The notes beneath the pieces are model-generated. The model saw only the letters and a program-made list of their open reading frames with translations. It did not search any database and was not told the DNA's origin. Of a stretch of DNA of 64,000 bases, positions 1 to 8,608 are shown piece after piece (positions within the stretch are counted from its first letter, which is position 1; every line of letters begins with the position of its first letter). Source of the DNA: Phytopseudomonas daroniae. Its GTDB lineage: Bacteria; Pseudomonadota; Gammaproteobacteria; Pseudomonadales; Pseudomonadaceae. The stretch spans positions 1 to 64,000 of the forward strand of contig NZ_QJUI01000006.1 of assembly GCF_004327285.1 (NCBI RefSeq). The letters run 5' to 3'. The position numbers and the translations under genes are program-made.

Positions 1-46
1 CCCCAGAAACCCCCACCAACCTCCGACAAGTGACAGGGAAGTGCTT

Positions 47-1141
47 ATGGCTGGCAACAAAGACTGCTCGGATAAGATGACCAAGGTTCAGGATCAACTC
101 AGAATGGCCAGCTCGCCACGCATGCATGCGTTGCAAGAGCAAATCGACCGGATCACCAGCGCCGCCAACACGCCAGGCCTTCGTGCGTTTCAAGAGCAAG
201 TTGACCGAATAACCAGCGCCGCCGGCACACCAGGCATGCGTGCGCTTCAAGACCAAATCGACCGGATCACCAGCGCCGCCAACACGCCAGGCATCCGTGC
301 GTTTCAAGAGCAAGTTGACCGAATAACCAGTGCCGCCAGCACACCAGGCATGCGTGCGCTTCAAGACCAAATCGACCGGATCACCAGCGCCGCCAACACG
401 CCAGGTATCCGTGCGTTTCAGGAACAGATTGAGCGCATGGTCGCAGCGGCGAACGACAGCAGGATGACCAACTTGTTGGCTCAGACTGTTGCCTCGTATC
501 AAGGACTGACTGCTGACTCAGTATTGGCAAGCTACCTCGTATCAGAGTCGGATTCCGCCGAACCAACTACACAAACCGTCGAAGTAGAAGGTTTCGATAG
601 TCTAGAGGTTGGTGACTGGGCAGAGCTTGAGGTCACCGGTTACAGCGACATTGATCACCAGATTGTTGAGGCGATCCAGAACGGAAAGGTAGAACAGTTA
701 CCGGAGCCAGCCACCCAGCGATTACAACTGGTCATCGCACGCATAGTGGTGGCCTGGGACATGCTGTTGAGGATATTCAATACCTGCATGGCTGTGGTTT
801 ATCTATCGGCCTTGATGTCTAGCACCACTGCCCCTTTAGATATCCCTAAACAAGCAGAACAGCTTTCCAACGAGCAGCGCGAACTGCTGGCCGATTATCG
901 TGTTGTGAACCGTGAAGGTGCCAGGCTTAGAGCTGAGGCGACCACTAACAGTCAGGTGATTAGCTCACTCAAACTAGGCACGCTCGTAGAGGTCATCGAG
1001 TACAACGACAAGGGGTGGTATCGCGTTGCTACAGAGATCGATGGCCAGTCCGTACAAGGCTGGATGTACGTCACAATCACCACACCAGTGCCAAAGCCCA
1101 AGTACCCACGTGGACACTTTGTGGTCGCTGAGATCGAGTAA
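47..1141 (+). CDS. SH3-domain membrane protein with 19-residue tandem repeats
   Basis: Function unknown. The ATG at 47 is preferred over the GTG at 41 because AGGGAA lies seven bases upstream of it. Residues about 26-139 are six 19-residue repeats with the core ALQ-QIDRITSAANTPG, probably helical. A hydrophobic stretch at about 228-257 is a likely membrane anchor, and residues about 281-345 resemble a bacterial SH3 domain (the RLRAEATTNSQVISSL type, ending GWMYV). That layout suggests a membrane protein with a ligand-binding SH3b module, but no catalytic motif is visible. It lies at the 3' side of a tRNA gene, where islands usually integrate, so it is probably accessory. Neighbours to the left are outside the window. 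Confidence 0.7.
   Translation: MAGNKDCSDKMTKVQDQLRMASSPRMHALQEQIDRITSAANTPGLRAFQEQVDRITSAAGTPGMRALQDQIDRITSAANTPGIRAFQEQVDRITSAASTPGMRALQDQIDRITSAANTPGIRAFQEQIERMVAAANDSRMTNLLAQTVASYQGLTADSVLASYLVSESDSAEPTTQTVEVEGFDSLEVGDWAELEVTGYSDIDHQIVEAIQNGKVEQLPEPATQRLQLVIARIVVAWDMLLRIFNTCMAVVYLSALMSSTTAPLDIPKQAEQLSNEQRELLADYRVVNREGARLRAEATTNSQVISSLKLGTLVEVIEYNDKGWYRVATEIDGQSVQGWMYVTITTPVPKPKYPRGHFVVAEIE
122..463 (+). repeat. Six in-frame 57-bp tandem repeats
   Basis: Six consecutive 57-bp units inside the SH3 protein gene encode 19 residues each. Units 2/4 and 3/5 are nearly identical in DNA, giving a higher-order 114-bp period that points to recent duplication of a two-unit block. Confidence 0.9.
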
Positions 1142-1171
1142 AAAGACAAGTTCACTCACCCTTAAACGACA

Positions 1172-1194
1172 AAAGCCGCGCAATGCGCGGCTTT
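1172..1194 (-). terminator. Rho-independent terminator of the tRNA
   Basis: A perfect 10-bp stem (AAAGCCGCGC / GCGCGGCTTT) with a 3-base loop lies six bases past the tRNA 3' end and is followed on the minus strand by a T-rich run. Confidence 0.8.
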
Positions 1195-1199
1195 GAAGA

Positions 1200-1276
1200 T
1201 GGTGGGCCCACACGGACTCGAACCGTGGACCAAAGGATTATGAGTCCTCTGCTCTAACCAACTGAGCTATAGGCCC
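1200..1276 (-). tRNA. tRNA with CAT anticodon (Met, or Ile2 if lysidine-modified)
   Basis: The minus strand folds as a 77-nt cloverleaf. Acceptor GGGCCTA pairs with TGGGCCC, the D arm has AGCTCAGTTGGTTAGAGC, the anticodon loop is CTCATAA, the T loop is TTCGAGT, and CCA is encoded at 1200-1202. The CAT anticodon reads AUG, or AUA if C34 is lysidinylated; the two isotypes cannot be separated with certainty from sequence alone. Accessory genes lie on both sides. Confidence 0.93.
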
Positions 1277-1466
1277 TCAGAGGCCGGCGGATTATACCGA
1301 TGCGCCTGGCCGAGCGCCAATCTCATGCGCAGACTGCCTGGCAACATCGAAACGACACTGTACGGTGCGCCATTCCTAGAAAAGTACTGAGGCTGCTGCA
1401 GGAGCGCGACCTACAACCCTGAACAGGCGCGAATATCTTAAGCAGCCTGACCTGAGGATTCGACAG

Positions 1467-1512
1467 TGAGCCGAATAGCCGACATTATCAGCTCACGTAA
1501 TGAGCCGAATAG
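1467..1512 (+). promoter_or_regulatory. Direct-repeat operator upstream of the Fic gene
   Basis: The 12-mer TGAGCCGAATAG occurs at 1467-1478 and again at 1501-1512, 34 bp (about three helical turns) apart, just ahead of the likely Fic start. The Fic protein has its own C-terminal winged helix, so autoregulation through these repeats is a reasonable inference. Confidence 0.5.
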
Positions 1513-1544
1513 GCTCGCTAATCGACTCACAGATGAGCAAGCCC

Positions 1545-2699
1545 ATGAATGCCCCCTTGTGGATCTGGCAGCAGCACGATTGGCCTCACTTCAGTTGGCA
1601 AGCCGAACCACTTGCCCCACTGCTGCGTGCCTGCACCCAGACCCAGGGGCGCTTGCTTGGTATGCTCGGTGCCGTGGGTAACGATGCCGAAGCGCAGAGC
1701 AGCCTGGATGCCATGCTGCAGAACATCGTCACCTCATCAGCTATTGAGGGCGAGCAGTTGAATGTCGGCTCAGTGCGCTCCTCCCTGGCAAGGCGTTTGG
1801 GGATAAACGAAGAAGGACGTACCACGGCACGATCAGAGGGACTGGCAGAACTGCTACTCGATGCCACCCGTGCACATCAGCATCCGATGGATCTGCAGCG
1901 GCTGTATGGCTGGCACCGCTGGCTGTTCCCAAGCGACGACAACCTGTTGGCTCGCCCACTACGTATTGGCACGCTACGCGACGAAGAGCCTATGCAGGTT
2001 GTTTCCGGCCGACTCGACCGCCCCACAGTACACTTTGAAGCCCCACCACGCGCCGGGCTGGAAGAACAACTGGCCGACTTCCTCACTTGGTTCGAGAGCA
2101 GCCGCAGAGATACCAGTCTCGATCCGTTGCTGCGCGCCGGCATTGCCCATTTCTGGTTCGTTACCCTGCACCCATTCGATGATGGCAACGGCCGCCTTAC
2201 TCGCGCTATTACCGACTTGGCACTGGCTCAGGGCGAGCAGCAGGCCATCCGCTTCTACGCCATATCAGCGAGCATCTTCGACGACCGTGCTGGCTATTAC
2301 CGCATACTAGAATCTAGTCAGAAGGGCCCGCTGGATATCACCGCCTGGCTGCAATGGTTTCTCGGCACACTGCTCAAGAGTCTGGAGCAGGCCCTCGCCC
2401 GCATCGACAGAGTGCTAGCCAAGGCGCGATTCTGGCAGACACACCGCAGCCAGATCCTGTCTGCCGAGCAAATCAAAGTGCTTAACCGCCTACTCGATGG
2501 CGGTGAACGCGGGTTTGAGGCCGGTATCAGCGCCGCTCAATACCAAGCAGTGGTCAAGGTTTCCAAAGCCACTGCCACTCGCCACTTGAGAGACCTCCTT
2601 GGAAAAGGCTGCATCGTGCGACTGCCTGGCGGCGGGCGCAGCACCCACTATCAGATTAATTTCGCGGCGAATGGGCAAGGCAGCGAATCCCCTAATTGA
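1545..2699 (+). CDS. Fic family AMPylase with C-terminal winged helix
   Basis: Fic proteins transfer AMP (or another phosphonucleotide) to hydroxyl side chains of target proteins. The core motif HPFDDGNGR is intact, with the catalytic His at about residue 209 counted from this start. The N-terminal segment WIWQQHDWPHF is typical of the DUF4172 domain that precedes many bacterial Fic domains. The inhibitory helix motif SxxxEG (SSAIEG, about residues 64-69) is also present, so this looks like a self-inhibited class II Fic protein. The C-terminus (about 325-375) resembles a winged helix. In-frame ATGs exist at 1500, 1533 and 1545. I chose 1545 because the family starts close to the WIWQ motif and the 1500 codon lies in the repeated operator. 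The start remains uncertain. Confidence 0.85.
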   Translation: MNAPLWIWQQHDWPHFSWQAEPLAPLLRACTQTQGRLLGMLGAVGNDAEAQSSLDAMLQNIVTSSAIEGEQLNVGSVRSSLARRLGINEEGRTTARSEGLAELLLDATRAHQHPMDLQRLYGWHRWLFPSDDNLLARPLRIGTLRDEEPMQVVSGRLDRPTVHFEAPPRAGLEEQLADFLTWFESSRRDTSLDPLLRAGIAHFWFVTLHPFDDGNGRLTRAITDLALAQGEQQAIRFYAISASIFDDRAGYYRILESSQKGPLDITAWLQWFLGTLLKSLEQALARIDRVLAKARFWQTHRSQILSAEQIKVLNRLLDGGERGFEAGISAAQYQAVVKVSKATATRHLRDLLGKGCIVRLPGGGRSTHYQINFAANGQGSESPN

Positions 2700-2888
2700 G
2701 CAACGCAGAATATTCCAAAGCAGCCGGTCGACCATTGATTGCTATTAGCAATTAGTCATTAAGCCCTTGAGCTACCCAAGGCAATTGGCCATTATCCGAT
2801 TCTGTGCCTGGTATTCGAATTTTTAGGCACGCCTGCTCGCTCAGATAACGAGCGTCACTCTAGCGGCTTTGTTCAAGGAAGAAAGCGC

Positions 2889-4571
2889 ATGGAAATGCTC
2901 TTATCCGTTGCTCTTGTTGCGGTCACAGCGTTGTGTGTACGGGCGTTCCTAGCAGCGAAGACAGCTCGCAAAGTTCATGCTGGCGAGCTTGCACTGCGTG
3001 ATTTACGCATTCACGAACACGAGCAACGCATTACTCAGCAAGATTCACAGATCAAGCTGTTGCAGCTCGAAATATCCTTACTCTCCGAGGAACGCGAAGA
3101 GCTGCTGAAACGGGTTGGAGCTCTCGCACGCTACACCCATATCGTTGATGTTGAAGCTGAAGCCAGGAGCATCGCAGCCAAAGCCGAGAACTTACTGGAA
3201 AAGGCCAGGCTAGAAGCCAACCACTTACGTCAGCAGGCAGAACAATCGGCCAGAAACACCCTTGACCAAGCTAACCAGAGATCAAGGGCCACCCTTGAGC
3301 AAGCGGAGCAACGGATTGGACGCGCGGGGCAGGAGGCGAGCAACATAATTGCTGCCGCCCAGCAGCGCGCTGAAGAGATTGCCGGTGATGCCTACACGGC
3401 AATGAGCCGTGCCAAAGAATTCACCAATACCGTTCAGGCGATGAAAAACCTCATTAAGGGCTACGGCGATGCCTACATCGTGCCCACCTATAACCTGCTC
3501 GACGATTTAGCTGATGAATTCAGTTTTACGGAAGCAGGGCAAAAGCTGAAAGATGCTCGTGATACTAGCCGCATGATGGTCAAAAGTGGCCTGGCTGCTA
3601 CCTGTGACTATGTTGAAGCGAATCGTAAGGAAACCGCCATTCGCTTCGTGACCGATGCATTCAATGGCAAGGTCGACTCGATCCTTTCGCGTAGCAAAAC
3701 CGATAACCACGGCAAGCTGGAGCAAGAGATCCGCGATGCCTTCGCGCTGGTTAATCACAATGGTGCCGCCTTCCGCAGTACGCGCATTACAGACAGCTAT
3801 CTGACTGTGCGACTTGAAGAGCTCAGGTGGGCAGTGACAGCCAAAGCGCTCAAAGACGAAGAGAAAGAAGAGCAACGCCGACTGCGCGAGCAGATACGTG
3901 AAGAAGAAAAAGCACGCCGCGAATATGAACGGGCCATCAAGGATGCAGCGAAAGAAGAAGATACGCTGCGCAAGGCCATGGAGAAAGTGCAACGGCAAGT
4001 GGAAGCAGCCAATGAAGTACAGCGAGCCGAATTTGAGGCCAAGCTGTTTGAGTTGGAGTCGAAGCTGCGTCAGGCCGAGGAGAAAAACCAGCGCGCCCTC
4101 TCCATGGCCCAGCAGACCCGATCCGGCCATGTCTATGTGATTTCTAACATCGGCTCGTTTGGAGAGGAAATATTCAAGATCGGTATGACCCGCCGACTGG
4201 AACCGCAAGATCGTATACGTGAGCTGGGTGATGCCAGTGTGCCGTTTGAATTCGACGTACATGCCATGATCTTCAGCGACGACGCACCTGGCCTGGAGAA
4301 AAGCCTGCATCGCCACTTCCTTCGTCAGCAGGTCAACAAGGTGAACCCTCGCAAGGAGTTTTTCCGGTCAGGACTGGAGGCTATTCGCCAGGAGCTGGAG
4401 ACTTTGGGGGTCGAAACACACTGGACAATGACAGCTCGCGCCCATGAATACCGCGAGAGCCTGCGCATCGAACAGCAGATACTTGAGAACCCCGAGGTCG
4501 AGCGCGAATGGACGAAGCATCAGCTTGAGGTCGAGGCGGAAATTGAAGAAGAAATCGAGGCGATTAGCTGA
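2889..4571 (+). CDS. DUF4041 / T5orf172 GIY-YIG family protein, membrane-anchored
   Basis: Residues 1-20 form a hydrophobic N-terminal anchor, about 25-170 are coiled coil rich in Glu, Gln and Ala, and about 180-320 match the DUF4041 type. A second charged coiled coil follows (about 320-410). Residues about 413-500 carry the T5orf172 branch of the GIY-YIG nuclease fold, with GHVYVIS, then FKIGMT, then a conserved His/Arg segment (LEKSLHRHF). The family is common in phages, prophages and islands. Its cellular role is not established; nuclease activity is inferred from the fold. GGAAG lies seven bases before the ATG. It sits between a Fic gene and a decayed NERD gene, a setting typical of defence or prophage-derived loci. 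Confidence 0.8.
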   Translation: MEMLLSVALVAVTALCVRAFLAAKTARKVHAGELALRDLRIHEHEQRITQQDSQIKLLQLEISLLSEEREELLKRVGALARYTHIVDVEAEARSIAAKAENLLEKARLEANHLRQQAEQSARNTLDQANQRSRATLEQAEQRIGRAGQEASNIIAAAQQRAEEIAGDAYTAMSRAKEFTNTVQAMKNLIKGYGDAYIVPTYNLLDDLADEFSFTEAGQKLKDARDTSRMMVKSGLAATCDYVEANRKETAIRFVTDAFNGKVDSILSRSKTDNHGKLEQEIRDAFALVNHNGAAFRSTRITDSYLTVRLEELRWAVTAKALKDEEKEEQRRLREQIREEEKARREYERAIKDAAKEEDTLRKAMEKVQRQVEAANEVQRAEFEAKLFELESKLRQAEEKNQRALSMAQQTRSGHVYVISNIGSFGEEIFKIGMTRRLEPQDRIRELGDASVPFEFDVHAMIFSDDAPGLEKSLHRHFLRQQVNKVNPRKEFFRSGLEAIRQELETLGVETHWTMTARAHEYRESLRIEQQILENPEVEREWTKHQLEVEAEIEEEIEAIS

Positions 4572-4640
4572 CTCAACGACCACTGGGTGCCGCCCTGAGG
4601 AAGCATGGCGCTAGGCCTACAACAACATAAAGGACTGCAC

Positions 4641-5392
4641 ATGGACTACAGCGTCATCCTCCGGCCCGTCATTGACACAATGATCTGGCTAATTCCGGCC
4701 ATGCTGCTGATTGGCCTGCTCAAGTCTCCTTGGGCCAAGGGCCATATTGGTGAACTCCTAGTGCGATTTTTCGCCCATTGGCAACTGGACAAGCAGACCT
4801 ACCGCTGCCTGCACAATGTCACCCTGAACACGCCCGACGGCACTACGCAGATCGACCATGTATTCCTTTCGCCCTACGGCATCTTCGTGCTGGAAACGAA
4901 GAACATGAGCGGCTGGATCTTCGGTAGCGAGAAGCAGCCAGAGTGGACGCAGAAGCTCTACAAGCGCACCTTCAAATTGCAGAACCCACTGCGGCAGAAC
5001 TACAAGCACCTCAAAGCACTGGAAGCCACCCTTGGCGTTAACCCCGAGCACCTTCATTGGCGGCAGCACCTTCAAAACCGAAGTACCAACCAACGTCACC
5101 CTGGGCATTGGCTTGATCCGCTATATCCAGTTATCCCAGCAGCCGGTATTCAGCGAGGCTGAAGTCGATGCCATGCTGAAAACCTTACAAACCGGCCGCC
5201 ATGCACCGACCTTCGCCACACACCGCAAGCATGTGCAGAACCTCAAGCGGTGGGGTGATCCGACAGCTGAGCGACATTGTCCGAATACGGCAGTGCTCTG
5301 CGGATCAGAACCGTAAAATCAGGTGAAAAAGTGGGGTAGCAGTTTCAGCCTGTTATGGTTTCCCCAAATGCAGAATGATTCAAGGTTTTTAG
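4641..5392 (+). pseudogene. Decayed NERD-domain / zinc-ribbon protein gene
   Basis: An N-terminal membrane segment is followed by a nuclease-related (NERD) domain with GHIGELLV, TQIDHVFLSPYGIFVLETKN and a WTQ motif. After LGVNPEHLH (near 5058) the frame changes, and the family sequence resumes one frame over as GGSTFKTEVPTNVTLGIG. The second frame ends at 5316, but another shift near 5285 restores a zinc-ribbon start (YGSALRIRTVKSGEKVG), then a TAG at 5330 and a further shift expose CYGFPKCRMIQGF up to a stop at 5392. The intact ancestor was therefore a NERD protein with a C-terminal topoisomerase-type zinc finger, broken by at least three frame changes and one stop. Confidence 0.8.
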
Positions 5393-5483
5393 AAAAATCA
5401 AGAAGATGCACCAGGGTATCTTCATATTTGAAATGAACTTAATGACCTCTGGGCTTATTAAATATTAAGTATTGGAGAACACG

Positions 5484-7958
5484 ATGCAGGATACAATAAG
5501 AGAAATATTAGAAGCAGCCAAAAAAATTGACTTCGAAAATGCAAACGAAGCTGAAACCAGACTAAAGGTAATTGACAAGATACTTTTCGACATCCTAGGC
5601 TGGACTCACAATGATGTCCAAGTCGAAGAAAGAGTATCGGAGGATGGGAGCACCACATATGCGGATTATGTAATACGCACGGCAAGCACAGCCCTAATAG
5701 TTGAAGCAAAAAAAGGCGGCTCAGTATTTAAAACTCAAGCAAAAGAGCGGAGACTGAAACTTTCTAAATCAAATTTACAGGGAGAGCTTGAGAGTGCAGT
5801 ACTACAGGCTCGCGAATATTGCAGGAAGCTAGGGGTACAGTTCGCAGTTGTGACTAACGGTAATCAGTGGATTATATTCCCAGCCAACAGGATAGACCAA
5901 GTTACCTTTCATAATTCTTATGCGCTAGTCTTCAACTCCCTACAATCAATCTTGGTGGATGACTACGCTGAGTTCACAGATATCCTATCAAGGCATTCCG
6001 TAGTCAATTCAAGCTTGGAAAACTTCCTGCTCGGATATACCGAAGATCAAATTGAAGGGCGTCGACTGAGAAACTATTTTCAAAGCCCAAGATCGGAAAT
6101 GCGAAATCCTATCTATCCATTGATAGAGCAAGCAATAACCACATCCTTTTCTGATACGATGATAGAAATGGATCCCGAACTGTTCGAGCGCTGCTACGTT
6201 AACTCGCCGGAGAAAATAAAATTTGATCGGCGAATAAATATGCACATCTCAAAAAGCCAGCACTTGTTTAGTTCTCAGCCTGCACGTCCAATGCAGAAAA
6301 AAGACTCAAATTTTTTTCGTGACAAAATAAAGAATCTGAAAAACGCTTCCAAACCCCTTGCGATAGTAATTTTAGGAAGCGTAGGGGCTGGCAAAACTAC
6401 TTTCCTTCACTACACAAGGCATGTAACGGCTGCGTCTGTTTTTGAAAAAAAGCCGAATGAGGTATACCCACATTGGATACCTGTAAATTTTATAAATTAC
6501 ACCAAGGATCAAACTCCAGTTGACTTCATATATGAATCAATAAAGGAGTATATTATCGGCGACCAATATTTTTCCAACTTCAACCTCTGCATTGAAAAGG
6601 CATACAGCAAAGAACTTGAGGCTATAAGAAAAGGCCCGGCATTTCTAATTTCAAAAAACCAAGACCAGATAGACCAACTAATAACAAAGAAGCTTACCGA
6701 GGATTATGATAAGACCAAGCCGTATGTGGACAAGCTACTGAGACATGGGGCTTCTCAGGCGCCCATCTTTGTAGTTATCGACAATATAGACCAGATTGAA
6801 GAGAAACTTCAGTCTAATATATTTACAGAAGCCGTTGCTTTTTCGTCTAAACTCCACCTCAATTTAGTCATTGCTCTAAGAAGCTCTACATATGTTGAGC
6901 ACCGTAATTCCCCCGCATTCAATGCATTCGATTTTGATCCAATACTCATCGAGCCACCTAAGGTTGAAGCAGTACTGTCAAAAAGATTCTTTTTGGCAAA
7001 GAATTTGCTTTCAGGCCAGTCTGGAGATTTCACGTCTGAAAATGGAATGAAGGTGCATGTTTCTGACCTTGCTGTTCTTATTGAGCTAATACAAAGTTCA
7101 GTTTTGGGGACTGACGTTGGTGGGCTGCTTGAAGTTCTAGCTTCAGGTGACGTTCGTAATGCATTACGCATGACTCGAGAGTTTGTCGAGCACGGCTACT
7201 CCAATCCTGGCAAGGCATATAGCATTCATGTTTCTGGTGAAAAGTACACGCTTCCCAAACATGAGGCGTTACGAGCGATTCTTCTCGGTAATCAGTCTGT
7301 ATATAGTGAAGCATTCTCCCTCATAGGAAATCCTTACGATTCTCATCTGGGTCGCACGACACTACAGATGACTCGTATTTTTCTCTTATCTGCTTTAGTG
7401 CAATATTCTTCTGATGCAGCATTCCAATACCTAGATGGTATTGAAATTAATAAATCCCTGAGAAGTGTTGGTATTGGGGATGATGCAGCCTTGAAACTCC
7501 TCAGTGACCTTTGTCGTTTCCGCTTTTGCTATACTGGCGGCCATGGTGAGGCCGACTTCAAATCAAGCTATTACCCTAGCCGTCTTGGTGGGTATGTCGT
7601 CAGAGACCTTATGTCAAATTTCATGTTTGTTGAGAACATGATGATGGATACGTTTGTTGCGGACGAAAAAGTATGGACGAACCTAAACCAGCTCGGTCGA
7701 GATATATCTAACAGTCATAACAGTAGAACCATTAGGGTTGCATATCGGATCGAGAGAGTGAAGACTTTTCACTCCTACATGGCTGAGTTATATTCAGTGC
7801 TTTGCGACGAAGCAATCAGGAGGGCTCTCCCTAAAGAGTGGCATATCAATGTGCTTAAGGAAACTTACCCATTACTGGAGGTTAACATGCGAACTGCTCT
7901 GGAGTCAGCAGAGCGAAACTACGGGCGTTTGCCAAGTACACTTGATAGACCTGTATAG
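5484..7958 (+). CDS. HsdR-N-like nuclease fused to P-loop NTPase (candidate defence protein)
   Basis: The 824-residue protein begins with a PD-(D/E)xK nuclease resembling the HsdR N-terminal domain: D61 in YADYVI, then E74 and K76 in LIVEAKK, then the AREYCRKLGVQFAVVTNG segment. A P-loop NTPase follows, with Walker A GSVGAGKTT at about 299-306 and Walker B FVVIDNIDQ at about 429-437. The remaining 380 residues have no motif I recognise and could be a sensor. The ATG at 5484 has GGAG six bases upstream; a TTG at 5472 is less likely. The coding region is AT-rich compared with its surroundings, indicating recent transfer. A terminator follows. Defence against phage is inferred from architecture and island context only. 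Confidence 0.75.
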   Translation: MQDTIREILEAAKKIDFENANEAETRLKVIDKILFDILGWTHNDVQVEERVSEDGSTTYADYVIRTASTALIVEAKKGGSVFKTQAKERRLKLSKSNLQGELESAVLQAREYCRKLGVQFAVVTNGNQWIIFPANRIDQVTFHNSYALVFNSLQSILVDDYAEFTDILSRHSVVNSSLENFLLGYTEDQIEGRRLRNYFQSPRSEMRNPIYPLIEQAITTSFSDTMIEMDPELFERCYVNSPEKIKFDRRINMHISKSQHLFSSQPARPMQKKDSNFFRDKIKNLKNASKPLAIVILGSVGAGKTTFLHYTRHVTAASVFEKKPNEVYPHWIPVNFINYTKDQTPVDFIYESIKEYIIGDQYFSNFNLCIEKAYSKELEAIRKGPAFLISKNQDQIDQLITKKLTEDYDKTKPYVDKLLRHGASQAPIFVVIDNIDQIEEKLQSNIFTEAVAFSSKLHLNLVIALRSSTYVEHRNSPAFNAFDFDPILIEPPKVEAVLSKRFFLAKNLLSGQSGDFTSENGMKVHVSDLAVLIELIQSSVLGTDVGGLLEVLASGDVRNALRMTREFVEHGYSNPGKAYSIHVSGEKYTLPKHEALRAILLGNQSVYSEAFSLIGNPYDSHLGRTTLQMTRIFLLSALVQYSSDAAFQYLDGIEINKSLRSVGIGDDAALKLLSDLCRFRFCYTGGHGEADFKSSYYPSRLGGYVVRDLMSNFMFVENMMMDTFVADEKVWTNLNQLGRDISNSHNSRTIRVAYRIERVKTFHSYMAELYSVLCDEAIRRALPKEWHINVLKETYPLLEVNMRTALESAERNYGRLPSTLDRPV

Positions 7959-8004
7959 TAATTGAGCTTCTTGGCCAGGCAGCTTAGCCAAAATCCAAGT
8001 AAAA

Positions 8005-8044
8005 GGAAAAGACTACAATTTAAATAGGGAATTGTAGTTTTTCC
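8005..8044. terminator. Bidirectional hairpin terminator
   Basis: GGAAAAgACTACAATT at 8005-8020 pairs with AATTGTAGTTTTTCC at 8030-8044 across a 9-base loop, with one bulged G. It starts 46 bases after the nuclease-NTPase stop and includes a T run; on the other strand it would serve the decayed XRE gene. Confidence 0.7.
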
Positions 8045-8056
8045 TGTTCAGCGTAA

Positions 8057-8282
8057 TCAGTAGAAAACACTTTGAATTTCATCTAGTGTGGGTACGATCG
8101 CGAACTCACATTCCAGCTCGCGCGGTAGTTACACCTACTGAAAGATCACCCTTTTCGATTGCGATGATCTTTTTCCGGATGACAGCGGCCAATGCCGCAA
8201 GCCTGGCTTGCGTCAGCCCTCAATTGAAGCGGCGCTGCCGGGCCTGCTCGCCAAGGCGTGTCCTGATGAGGGAATAATCCAT
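8057..8282 (-). pseudogene. Decayed XRE/HipB-like antitoxin or regulator gene
   Basis: The minus strand reads MDYSLIRTRLGEQARQRRFN, an in-frame TGA at codon 21, then GLTQARLAALAAVIRKKIIAIEKGDLSVGV, which is a helix-turn-helix of the XRE type. The frame then shifts within GCGCGAGCTGGAATG, and the expected tail LECEFAIVPTLDEIQSVFY is found in another frame, ending with TGA at 8057-8059. The full ancestor would be about 75 residues, the size of HipB- or HigA-like regulators. No toxin partner is visible, so the gene is a broken, orphan remnant. A near-palindrome lies immediately upstream of its start. Confidence 0.75.
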
Positions 8283-8288
8283 GTTCTA

Positions 8289-8322
8289 TATACGTAACAA
8301 ATTAGAATCAATGTAACGTATA
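8289..8322. promoter_or_regulatory. Inverted-repeat operator of the decayed XRE gene
   Basis: TATACGTAAC (8289-8298) and GTAACGTATA (8313-8322) form an inverted repeat with one mismatch and a 14-base spacer, directly upstream of the pseudogene start on the minus strand. This is the usual place for an autorepressor site. The remaining stretch from 8323 to 8608 holds nothing I can identify. Confidence 0.5.
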
Positions 8323-8608
8323 CCTAACTCTTGAAAAATCAAAGCAGATGAGGCAACCGAGCAACAACAGAGGTGAGACGGATTAGCGGATTTTTAAATC
8401 TTTCATCTGACAGGAAGTAAACCTGATCGATTGGAGGTAAAAACGATACGCTAGCAGTACAGTACCCAGAGCCTGAAGCTTTCGTAATTACGCCAATACT
8501 AGTAACCATGCTACTTACAGCTCATAGTACCTACGCTCAGCTACTCATAACTTCACTAGGTTTGTCCTTTCTAGGCAATTCATAATCCTTTACTCTACCG
8601 GGCAATGG

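Noticed and set aside
5032-5316. Separate 94-codon gene after the NERD fragment
   Set aside because: Its sequence is the continuation of the NERD protein in another frame, so it is part of the pseudogene.
8086-8277. 63-codon plus-strand ORF
   Set aside because: Shadow of the decayed XRE gene on the other strand.
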